NCBI GenBank assembly: GCA_943737045.1
Contig: CALSFV010000219.1
Span: 1,116,001 to 1,180,000, forward strand
DNA from: Parapristionchus giblindavisi
Taxonomy: Eukaryota > Nematoda > Chromadorea > Rhabditida > Diplogasteridae
Length of the DNA: 64,000 nucleotides
Direction: 5' to 3'
The notes below the pieces were generated by a model that was not told the DNA's origin, did no database searches, and saw only the letters and a program-made list of their open reading frames with translations. Both the position numbers and the translations under genes were made by a program. Below are positions 35,493-43,571 of this stretch, one piece after another. The first letter of the stretch is position 1. The number at the start of each line of letters is the position of its first letter.

Positions 35493-37916
35493 ATAGTGTG
35501 GATATCTAATGACTTCAAAACTGTAGTCATCCGTCTTGTTGTAGAGTTTAGTAGTCGCTCTTCCATTGGACAATTCTATGCTGAGATCCAAAAATGCACA
35601 TTTATTAGCTTCACTATTTGTTTGTTCTAAAGTTAAGGACGGATGGTACATTTCTTTCGTCATTTCAATAAACTTTGAGGTATTCTCCGATATATGCAAA
35701 AGATCATCTATGTATCTATATGTCTTATTTAATGAGTACGCTAGTGGATGATTCATTTTTACTTTCTTCTGTATATATTGGAACTCCATCGATGCTAGCG
35801 TAAGATCAGCTATCTGAGGTGAAGCGTTGTTTCCCTGCGGAATGCCTTTATTTTGCTTATAATATACTCCTCCATAGTATGCGTAGCTATTATTTAATAT
35901 ATATTCCAAAATAAGTTTTATATCATTTTTATGGTAGGATTTGCCAGATATGGAGCTATTTGTTTTGTCGTATCTGATATAATTTCCTTTAATTACAATG
36001 TATTCTGAATTAGAATTTTTAAATAAAAGATCAATAAGGAAGAATATGTTCTGGCGTACTATCTTATGAGGAAGATTCGTAAAGAGGGATGCAAAATCGG
36101 CGCAAAAGATTTCAGTTTTCTTGTTATTGATTGATTGAACATTATGTATAACTTTAAACGAATTCTGAATGGTAAAATAATTATTGATTTTATTATGTCC
36201 AGTTATTGTTTTACAATATCTTCTGAAATGATTTTGTAAAAATTTTAGTATCTTTTGTAGTTGTATAGATACTGGTTTAAGGCTACTGTTATATGCTCCT
36301 GTTATAAACCTGAACTTAATAGGATTCTTATGCATTTTTGGAATTCCGTAAATACGTGGTAAACTAGCATTTTCGATTTGTTGTAGATTGAAGTTCTTTA
36401 AAAATTGTGTATGTTCTTTTATTTTTGCATCTTTATCAAAGCTATTAATTGGTTCATACGTATTTTCACCATTATTCTTATTATTTAGCTCTTTTTCCAT
36501 AAAAAGAAGGTATAGTTTTTTGCAAGTAAAGGCATAGTTTCCAGATGCTTTATCGACTGCTGTTATTATAAAATTATTTTGTAATCTTGTCAAACCTTTG
36601 AAATTAAATTGCTCTGACTTCGGTTTATTATATTTTTCTATTTTATTTATTATTTTCTTTATGGCGTATTCTTGAAGTAGTCCAATTACTAGTCCAAGCT
36701 TGTCACTTTTCTTTGTTTTTCTTAAAATTCTTTGAACGACTTCTTCAATGGCGTTATTGACTATTTTTATGATGTCATTATTATTAACATAATTTTCTAG
36801 TCTAAATTTTGTGCCTTTATTGATTATTTCTCGTAGTGATTCTTCCTTTATAATTGAAGTATTTCCTGTACAAACATGGCCGTATGTTTTATCAACGAAT
36901 TCTTTGAACTCACTGCAATTACAGTTTCTATTAAGTATTTTATATTTTTCGTCTGCAGTTAATGTTCGTAAGAATTTTCCATAATTGCATATTATATTTG
37001 ATGTTGGTTCTGTAAGGGTATAGCGTGTGCTAATGTACGGTATGTCATTATCCTCAATTTTAATTCCCTTCCATATATCTTTTATTTTTTGTGAGTTTAA
37101 AATATTTGATAATGCTATTCTATCCATAAATTTTCCTATGAATGGTATTCGAAGAGCAACTTCATTCGGTCTTCTGTGTATTGAAGGTTCTTTATGATTT
37201 TTCCAATAATGGGGACAGATGACCGAATAAATTTTATATTTATTGTAATGAGTTAATAATGAAAATCGTTGATCTGTAGTGAATAATTCTAGTTGTCTTA
37301 GTTGATGATGAGATAGCGATCTACCATAAATGAATAATTCTCTGGATTCGAATAATGTAATGTCTGCAACTATTTCGTCTATTGGTGTTGTACATTTTGC
37401 CAATGGTTTACGTCTTCTTTTCTTACGTCTACCTCTATTCTTTCTGTGATTATTAATCATCGGCATTGTATAATATGGATGTGTTCTTTTATCTAATGGA
37501 TCAATATTCTCAGATATATAACCAAAGTTCTTTATAGAGTCATTTAAGCCTAGAGGATACGCTGTATTTAACGCTTTAATCCACATGAGTTCTTTTTCTA
37601 GTAATTCTCTTTTATTAGTGGCATGATCTAGGATATCAATACGGAATGATTCTTTATCGTGAAAAGGTTCTTTGAAATGCTTACTGAGGAACGTATTGAG
37701 ATGATTCGAAGAAAATGAGTATCTATGTTGTGACATTCTAGATTTCAAACGCTGTTTTGTTTCTCCAACATATTGCATTTCACAAACAGTACATGTAATC
37801 AGATAAACAACGAAAGTGCTTGTACATGTATCATTATTTCTCTTGTTAGTCATGTATATATCATTAGTAATCGTACTTTTTACACCAGTATATAAATTCA
37901 TTTTTGGACAAATCAT
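35238..37916 (-). CDS. Penelope-like polyprotein: GIY-YIG endonuclease + reverse transcriptase
   Basis: 892 codons from the first ATG. The GIY-YIG nuclease domain comes first: VVYLI at 36-40, a CTVC pair at 42-45, YVG at 49-51, a conserved Arg near 56-60, His64 and His80, and a likely catalytic Glu109 before MWIKALNTAYPLGLN. A basic stretch at 158-170 may bind nucleic acid or direct nuclear import. The reverse transcriptase follows: VDKASGNYAF at 454-463, PRIYGIPKMHKNP at 520-532, motif A FCADFASLFTNLP with Asp607, motif B GIPQGNNASP at 691-700, motif C YIDD at 735-738, and FLDLSI at 775-780. No C-terminal endonuclease follows. This is the permuted order described for Naiad/Chlamys-type elements, whereas classical Penelope has GIY-YIG at the C terminus. 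All catalytic motifs are intact. The frame stays open upstream to 38057 and the upstream part encodes further conserved-looking cysteines, so the true start is probably not this ATG. Confidence 0.92.
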   Translation of the reverse strand: MICPKMNLYTGVKSTITNDIYMTNKRNNDTCTSTFVVYLITCTVCEMQYVGETKQRLKSRMSQHRYSFSSNHLNTFLSKHFKEPFHDKESFRIDILDHATNKRELLEKELMWIKALNTAYPLGLNDSIKNFGYISENIDPLDKRTHPYYTMPMINNHRKNRGRRKKRRRKPLAKCTTPIDEIVADITLFESRELFIYGRSLSHHQLRQLELFTTDQRFSLLTHYNKYKIYSVICPHYWKNHKEPSIHRRPNEVALRIPFIGKFMDRIALSNILNSQKIKDIWKGIKIEDNDIPYISTRYTLTEPTSNIICNYGKFLRTLTADEKYKILNRNCNCSEFKEFVDKTYGHVCTGNTSIIKEESLREIINKGTKFRLENYVNNNDIIKIVNNAIEEVVQRILRKTKKSDKLGLVIGLLQEYAIKKIINKIEKYNKPKSEQFNFKGLTRLQNNFIITAVDKASGNYAFTCKKLYLLFMEKELNNKNNGENTYEPINSFDKDAKIKEHTQFLKNFNLQQIENASLPRIYGIPKMHKNPIKFRFITGAYNSSLKPVSIQLQKILKFLQNHFRRYCKTITGHNKINNYFTIQNSFKVIHNVQSINNKKTEIFCADFASLFTNLPHKIVRQNIFFLIDLLFKNSNSEYIVIKGNYIRYDKTNSSISGKSYHKNDIKLILEYILNNSYAYYGGVYYKQNKGIPQGNNASPQIADLTLASMEFQYIQKKVKMNHPLAYSLNKTYRYIDDLLHISENTSKFIEMTKEMYHPSLTLEQTNSEANKCAFLDLSIELSNGRATTKLYNKTDDYSFEVIRYPHYHSNIPMYIGLNTLSGEILRVYRNSSNFVCFKERVKSLFEYFYKREYPFHIIRPRIYKVLNKNPAISLKYGKTTAELCLKVLDEE

Positions 37917-38057
37917 GCATCGCGAACGAGAACACTTATAACCTGTGTAGTCAGAAGAGGACTCGAGGGATATTAAGTTCTTCCCTCCCTCCTTTCTGAT
38001 AAAGGAACATTTTGAAACAGAAGTTAAGGCAGAAGGTTTTAGCGTTTTGTTTGCGAG
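37917..38057 (-). other. In-frame, ATG-less N-terminal extension of the Penelope-like ORF
   Basis: The 47 codons directly upstream of the first ATG are open in the same frame and contain no ATG. They end in Tyr-Lys-Cys-Ser-Arg-Ser-Arg-Cys, and the ORF continues Met-Ile-Cys. This gives a C-x4-C-x2-C cluster like the one that precedes GIY-YIG domains in Penelope-like elements. The stop at 38058-38060 is read TAG and is preceded on the sense strand by AATTAATAG, which resembles a 3' splice site. A spliced upstream exon or a non-ATG start could therefore add these residues. Inference, not proven. Confidence 0.6.
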
Positions 38058-38060
38058 CTA

Positions 38061-39118
38061 TTAATTGGGAGGCTCATCCCTTGGCTTTTTAGGGCCGGTC
38101 GTGTAGACAACTTGGTGGGGCTGCCACCACGGTGTGACTCCCCTAAATAGGGACACCGCACCGGTCAGACCGCTTTACACCCCCGCTCTCCACACGACCT
38201 TTGGTCACAGCGGTAGGGTGGTCACTGCAGTCTCAATATAATAGTAATGTTATAATTATATATTAGGAGGAAAAACCGGTTTTATAGGTAAATAATTTGA
38301 GCTTATGAGCTATTAATATTTTATAAATAGAAGTTTGAAAAATATTAAATCCAAATGCATTGCTGAAGGCGCTTGGTTTTAGGAAGGTTTGGCTAAAGGA
38401 TTTGAACGTATATGTTCTTGTATGGGGAGGTTGATATGTGTGCAATGAGTGTACTAGAGTCCATTAATGCAATGCATGGTAGGTGTTTATTTAGGTGTGT
38501 AATCAGAGTTGATTTTTGACTAAAAATGTTCTTATTTAAAATTAAGCATTTATAATAAATATAATAATAACAATGGAGACGTAAAAGGTGTAACTAAAAC
38601 CAAGGAGATTGATGATGTTACAATGGAATTATGGTCTTGGTTATAAGCTGGTTCTGTTATTTGGTTTATCATATTAAAAATTGTGTAATTTATTATTCGA
38701 GTAATTAAGATTTATATTAGATTTTAATTAATTAATTAAATTTTAATTAGAGTTTTATTAGATTTAGATTAAAGATTAAAATTTATTTATAAATTGATTT
38801 CTCAATCTATGATACCTCTCACCACCACTGGTACCATATAGGCCCTTACGTGGGGTGGAGTCTAGAATGTAGCCGGCTATGCCGACCCTGTGACATTTAA
38901 GTCACTACTGGTGGTGCTATGCACCGTGGTCACTGACCAGAAGAATGCAAAAAAGTCAATGTGAAAAAAGAAACAACCTAGTGTAGGAGTACGAAGTGGA
39001 GTGCATACAAGAAAGGAAAGAGTTAGAAATGGTGGTTATCTAATATAGGGATTCCCCGCAGGTTTCGGAGCGGAGCAATGCTCTCGGCATCACGAAACCC
39101 GATGGAGAAAGCATGAAT
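38061..39118 (-). other. 5' leader of the Penelope-like element, structured, no gene
   Basis: About 1 kb between the ORF and the upstream repeat. It is mostly AT-rich with two GC-rich islands that can fold. In 38097-38215 the sense-strand arms GGTCGTGT and ACACGACC enclose about 100 nt. In 38820-38930 CACCACCACTGGT faces ACTGGTGGTG. A third hairpin near 39065-39102 has GGTTTCG facing CGAAACC. These may serve translation initiation or RNA recognition. Short frames here (for example 38263-38445) look like noise. Confidence 0.5.
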
Positions 39119-39208
39119 TAGAGTTAAAGTAATGAAAGAATGGTTTTAAAGTAGGTTGTGTTAGAAACGATACTATGTAAAGACTGACTATCTAGAGATA
39201 AAAAACGA

Positions 39209-39274
39209 TCCAGTGTTTCGGCCCTGGTCCTAGACACTGGACCGACCCGTGTGGGATGGGCCTCATCAGTAGGA
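39209..39274 (-). ncRNA. Split hammerhead ribozyme-like motif (5' copy)
   Basis: Identical second copy, 4370 bp from the first, within the upstream pLTR. The predicted cleavage site lies between sense-strand bases at 39233 and 39232. Cleavage at both copies would release a 4370-nt unit-length RNA containing the whole ORF. Confidence 0.7.
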
Positions 39275-39607
39275 TGACCCACACAGGACAGTTTTCAATA
39301 ATACGATTTTTCAAAGGAAAGAAGAAGAACTTAATAAGGTTAAAGAGTGAACGATTAAAAATTGATTGAGATTTAGCTAATCTAATACTAATATTGTTTA
39401 CATAAAAGCAAAGATACATAATGAGGGAATGATCGTTTGATTGCCATGTCTAAGTAGAGAGAGAGCGCGTCGTATGTGTGAGAGAGTGTGGAGAAGTGAG
39501 AGAGCACTAGAGAGTACTAGAGATTGATTGGTTGAGCGTGAGATAACTAGTGATCTACCTCTCTACCTATGTTCCTGGCTTGCATGTATGAACTTTGATC
39601 TTTGTTT

Positions 39608-39862
39608 TTACTCTTCATCTAAAACTTTTAAACATAGTTCTGCTGTTGTTTTTCCATATTTTAAACTAATTGCCGGGTTTTTATTTAGAACCTTGTAGAT
39701 TCGCGGTCGAATAATGTGGAATGGGTATTCTCTTTTATAGAAATATTCAAATAATGACTTAACTCTTTCTTTAAAACAGACAAAATTAGATGAATTACGA
39801 TAAACTCGAAGTATTTCGCCCGATAATGTGTTCAAACCAATATACATTGGAATGTTTGAGTG
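39608..39862 (-). pseudogene. Truncated C-terminal fragment of the Penelope-like ORF in the 5' repeat
   Basis: The last 84 residues of the polyprotein (from His-Ser-Asn-Ile-Pro to the terminal Asp-Glu-Glu) are repeated here because the upstream copy is 5'-truncated. By chance the frame continues into the flanking satellite up to an ATG at 39904, making a 98-codon chimera. No reverse-transcriptase motif is included, so it is not functional. Confidence 0.85.
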
Positions 39863-42800
39863 TGTTGAACAACGGCCGCTCCAGCCGAGTTGAACAACGG
39901 CCACTTCAGCCGAATTAACAAAATTGAATTATGCATTTTTGGGAATAAAGAATTCGTGACACGTAAATGCTTTATCAAAACTTATCGTAGCATATACCAC
40001 GTGAAAGAGCAAAAAATTCTGAATAATCTACACTTCAGATCATGTCAAACTGTAATCTTGTGTTGATTTCACAATGCCCAAAGTACAAAAGTAGCTTTCA
40101 CTCTGATAAGAGCAAAAGAATACCTGACATGAAAAATTTTCTGCTAGACCCAGCGTATCATAGACCAAACGAAAGAGCAAAAAATTCTGAGTATTTTGCA
40201 ACGTTCCATGTTGAACAACGGCCGCTCCAGCCGAATTAACAACGTTGAACCATGCATTTTTAGCATTAAAGAATTCGTGACACGCCGATATTTAATCTAA
40301 ACTTATCGTAGCATGTACCACGTGAAAGAGCAAAAAATTCTGAATAATCTACACTTCAGTTCATGTCAAAAAGTAATCTTGTGTTGATTTCACAATGCCC
40401 AAAGTACACAAGTAGCTTTCACTCTGACAAGAGCAAAAGAATACCTGACATGAAAAATTTTCTGCTAGACCCAGCGTGTCATAGACCAAACGAAAGAGCA
40501 AAAAATTCTGAGTATTTTGCAACGTTCCATGTTGAACAACGGCCGCTCCAGCCGAATTAACAACATTGAACCATGCATTTTTAGCATTAAAGAATTCGTG
40601 ACACGCCAATATTTAATCTAAACTTATCGTAGCATATACCACGTGAAAGAGCAAAAAATTCAGAATAATCTACACTTCAGTTCATGTCAAACTGTAATCT
40701 TATGTTGATTCCACAATGCCCAAAGTACAAAAGTAGCTTTCACTCTGATAAGAGCAAAAGAACACCTGACATGAAAAATTTTCTGCTAGACCCAGCGTGT
40801 CATAGACCAAACGAAAGAGCAAAAAATTCTGAGTATTTTGCAACGTTCCATGTTGAACAACGGCCGCTCCAGCCGAATTAACAACATTGAACCATGCATT
40901 TTTAGCATTAAAGAATTCGTGACACGCCAATATTTAATCTAAACTTATCGTAGCATATACCACATGAAAGAGCAAAAAATTCTGAATAATCTACACTTCA
41001 GTTCATGTCAAACTGTAATCTTGTGTTGATTCCACAATGCCCAAAGTACAAAAGTAGCTTTCACTCTGATAAGACCAAAAGAATACCTGACATGAAAAAT
41101 TTTCTGCTAGACCCAGCGTGTCATATACCAAACGAAAGAGCAAAAAATTGTGAGTATTTTGCACGTTCCCATGTTGAACAACGGCCACTTCAGCCGAATT
41201 AACAACATTGAACCATGCATTTTTGGCATTAAAGAATTCGTGACACGCCAATATTTAATCTAAACTTATCGTAGCATATACCACGTGAAAGAGCAAAAAA
41301 TTCTGAATAATCTACACTTCAGTTCATGTCAAACTGTAATCTTATGTTGATTCCACAATGCCCAAAGTACAAAAGTAGCTTTCACTCTGATAAGACCAAA
41401 AGAACACCTGACATGAAAAATTTTCTGCTAGACCCAGCGTGTCATATACCAAACGAAAGAGCAAAAAATTCTGAGTATTTTGCAACGTTCCATGTTGAAC
41501 AACGGCCGCTCCAGCCGAGTTGAACAACGGCCACTTCAGCCGAATTAACAAAATTGAATTATGCATTTTTGGGAATAAAGAATTCGTGACACGTAAATGC
41601 TTTATCAAAACTTATCGTAGCATATACCACGTGAAAGAGCAAAAAATTCTGAATAATCTACACTTCAGATCATGTCAAACTGTAATCTTGTGTTGATTTC
41701 ACAATGCCCAAAGTACAAAAGTAGCTTTCACTCTGATAAGAGCAAAAGAATACCTGACATGAAAAATTTTCTGCTAGACCCAGCGTATCATAGACCAAAC
41801 GAAAGAGCAAAAAATTCTGAGTATTTTGCAACGTTCCATGTTGAACAACGGCCGCTCCAGCCGAATTAACAACGTTGAACCATGCATTTTTAGCATTAAA
41901 GAATTCGTGACACGCCGATATTTAATCTAAACTTATCGTAGCATGTACCACGTGAAAGAGCAAAAAATTCTGAATAATCTACACTTCAGTTCATGTCAAA
42001 AAGTAATCTTGTGTTGATTTCACAATGCCCAAAGTACACAAGTAGCTTTCACTCTGACAAGAGCAAAAGAATACCTGACATGAAAAATTTTCTGCTAGAC
42101 CCAGCGTGTCATAGACCAAACGAAAGAGCAAAAAATTCTGAGTATTTTGCAACGTTCCATGTTGAACAACGGCCGCTCCAGCCGAGTTGAACAACGGCCA
42201 CTTCAGCCGAATTAACAAAATTGAATTATGCATTTTTGGGAATAAAGAATTCGTGACACGTAAATGCTTTATCAAAACTTATCGTAGCATATACCACGTG
42301 AAAGAGCAAAAAATTCTGAATAATCTACACTTCAGATCATGTCAAACTGTAATCTTGTGTTGATTTCACAATGCCCAAAGTACAAAAGTAGCTTTCACTC
42401 TGATAAGAGCAAAAGAATACCTGACATGAAAAATTTTCTGCTAGACCCAGCGTATCATAGACCAAACGAAAGAGCAAAAAATTCTGAGTATTTTGCAACG
42501 TTCCATGTTGAACAACGGCCGCTCCAGCCGAATTAACAACGTTGAACCATGCATTTTTAGCATTAAAGAATTCGTGACACGCCGATATTTAATCTAAACT
42601 TATCGTAGCATGTACCACGTGAAAGAGCAAAAAATTCTGAATAATCTACACTTCAGTTCATGTCAAAAAGTAATCTTGTGTTGATTTCACAATGCCCAAA
42701 GTACACAAGTAGCTTTCACTCTGACAAGAGCAAAAGAATACCTGACATGAAAAATTTTCTGCTAGACCCAGCGTGTCATAGACCAAACGAAAGAGCAAAA

Positions 42801-43208
42801 AATTCTGAGTATTTTGCAACGTTCCATGTTGAACAACGGCCGCTCCAGCCGAATTAACAACATTGAACCATGCATTTTTAGCATTAAAGAATTCGTGACA
42901 CGCCAATATTTAATCTAAACTTATCGTAGCATATACCACGTGAAAGAGCAAAAAATTCAGAATAATCTACACTTCATTTCATGTCAAACTGTAATTTTGT
43001 GTTGATTCCACAATGCCCAAAGTACAAAAGTAGCTTTCACTCTGATAAGACCAAAAGAATACCTGACATGAAAAATTTTCTGCTAGACCCAGCGTGTCAT
43101 ATACCAAACGAAAGAGCAAAAAATTCTGAGTATTTTGCACGTTCCCATGTTGAACAACGGCCACTTCAGCCGAATTAACAACATTGAACCATGCATTTTT
43201 GGCATTAA
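39863..43208 (+). repeat. Satellite array, block 4
   Basis: Begins with the remainder of the 346-bp monomer cut by the Penelope-like element, then monomers at 40042, 40363, 40684, 41005, 41326, 41672, 41993, 42339, 42660 and 42981. The last is cut by the TTAA MITE at GCATTAA. No gene. Confidence 0.96.
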
Positions 43209-43571
43209 AGAAGGGGACCCACGAGATTTAGGGTGCGCTATTGACAGAAGAACGTGGGACATAGGAAGCGACATTGTATTCTCTATTAGATTTGAGAGAT
43301 TGAGAGCGTAGAGCATTTAGCCCAGTGGTTAGTAGTCAGCGCTTGTAACCGCGCCACGCGGGTTCGAATCCCGTTTGTAATTTTCTATATATTTATCCTT
43401 CAAATTCAAAAACTCGCGCCTTTCCCTGGGGGATCAATGAACTTTATGCTCGGATTACGACATTCCCGGGCACCTAAAATTTTAGAGAAAATTGTTTTTG
43501 TATACAGGGAGATGTGATCTACAGTTCTACCTGGCCAGTTTAGTCACGAAAAAACTCGTGGGTCCCCTTCT
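43209..43571 (+). mobile_element. 363-bp MITE with 17-bp inverted termini and TTAA duplication
   Basis: Termini AGAAGGGGACCCACGAG and CTCGTGGGTCCCCTTCT are perfect inverted repeats. TTAA lies on both sides (43205-43208 and 43572-43575), and the empty satellite site has one TTAA (GCATTAAAGAATTC). Anchor spacing 42981 to 43669 minus 363 is 325 = 321 + 4, confirming the 4-bp duplication. A TTAA target is used by piggyBac and a few other superfamilies. The ends do not start with the CCC typical of piggyBac, so the superfamily is left open. There is no coding capacity. An older relative is nested at 7053-7340. Confidence 0.9.
43311..43381 (+). ncRNA. tRNA-like segment inside the MITE (Thr-TGT-like, defective)
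   Basis: A box TAGCCCAGTGG at 43318-43328 and a perfect B box GGTTCGAATCC at 43361-43371, at normal tRNA spacing. The T stem GCGGG/CCCGT pairs. The anticodon loop would read CTTGTAA (anticodon TGT). The acceptor arms GAGCATT and TTGTAAT do not pair and the anticodon stem is weak. It is therefore a tRNA-derived segment (SINE-like head) rather than a working tRNA gene. Confidence 0.55.

Larger units (their letters stand above)
34749..39862 (-). mobile_element. Penelope-like retroelement with permuted (N-terminal) GIY-YIG, full length
   Basis: A 5.1-kb insertion in minus orientation. It consists of one complete 4370-bp unit (34749-39118) preceded on its 5' side by a 744-bp partial copy (39119-39862) that repeats 34749-35492 with no difference I could see. 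This head-to-tail partial copy is the pLTR organisation typical of Penelope-like elements. The unit holds a 5' leader (38061-39118), one large ORF and a 3' region with a hammerhead-like motif. Satellite sequence continues on both sides without loss and with at most one duplicated base. Perfect terminal repeats and an intact ORF indicate a very recent insertion. Confidence 0.92.
39119..39862 (-). repeat. 5' pLTR-like direct repeat of the Penelope-like element
   Basis: Partial upstream copy of 34749-35492. It starts within the ORF at the codon for His809 (His-Ser-Asn-Ile-Pro). Its 5' edge joins the satellite directly (TTTGAGTG then TGTTGAAC). It would supply the upstream hammerhead copy of a transcript. 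Confidence 0.93.
30632..41671 (+). repeat. 1630-bp pentamer HOR, three copies, interrupted by two insertions
   Basis: Copies start at 30632, 33297 and 40042. Each is four 321-bp monomers plus one 346-bp monomer, in the order AGATCATG type, CAAAAAGTAATC type, CTTATG/GAGCAAAAGAACACC type, AATTGTGAG type, CTTATG-346. Copy 1 contains the foldback element 31591-32622 and copy 2 contains the Penelope-like element. Removing them gives 1633 and 1631 bp, that is 1630 plus 3 and 1 bp of duplicated target. Copy 3 (40042-41671) is uninterrupted. A related pentamer with a different third and fourth monomer starts at 29002. Confidence 0.88.

Noticed and set aside
39608..39904. 98-codon chimeric gene joining satellite and Penelope-like sequence
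   Set aside because: Created by the insertion junction; contains only the ORF tail without catalytic motifs.
43209..43571. Reading the 43-kb insertion as a SINE
   Set aside because: Perfect 17-bp inverted termini and TTAA duplication, with no poly(A) or simple-repeat tail, indicate a DNA MITE.
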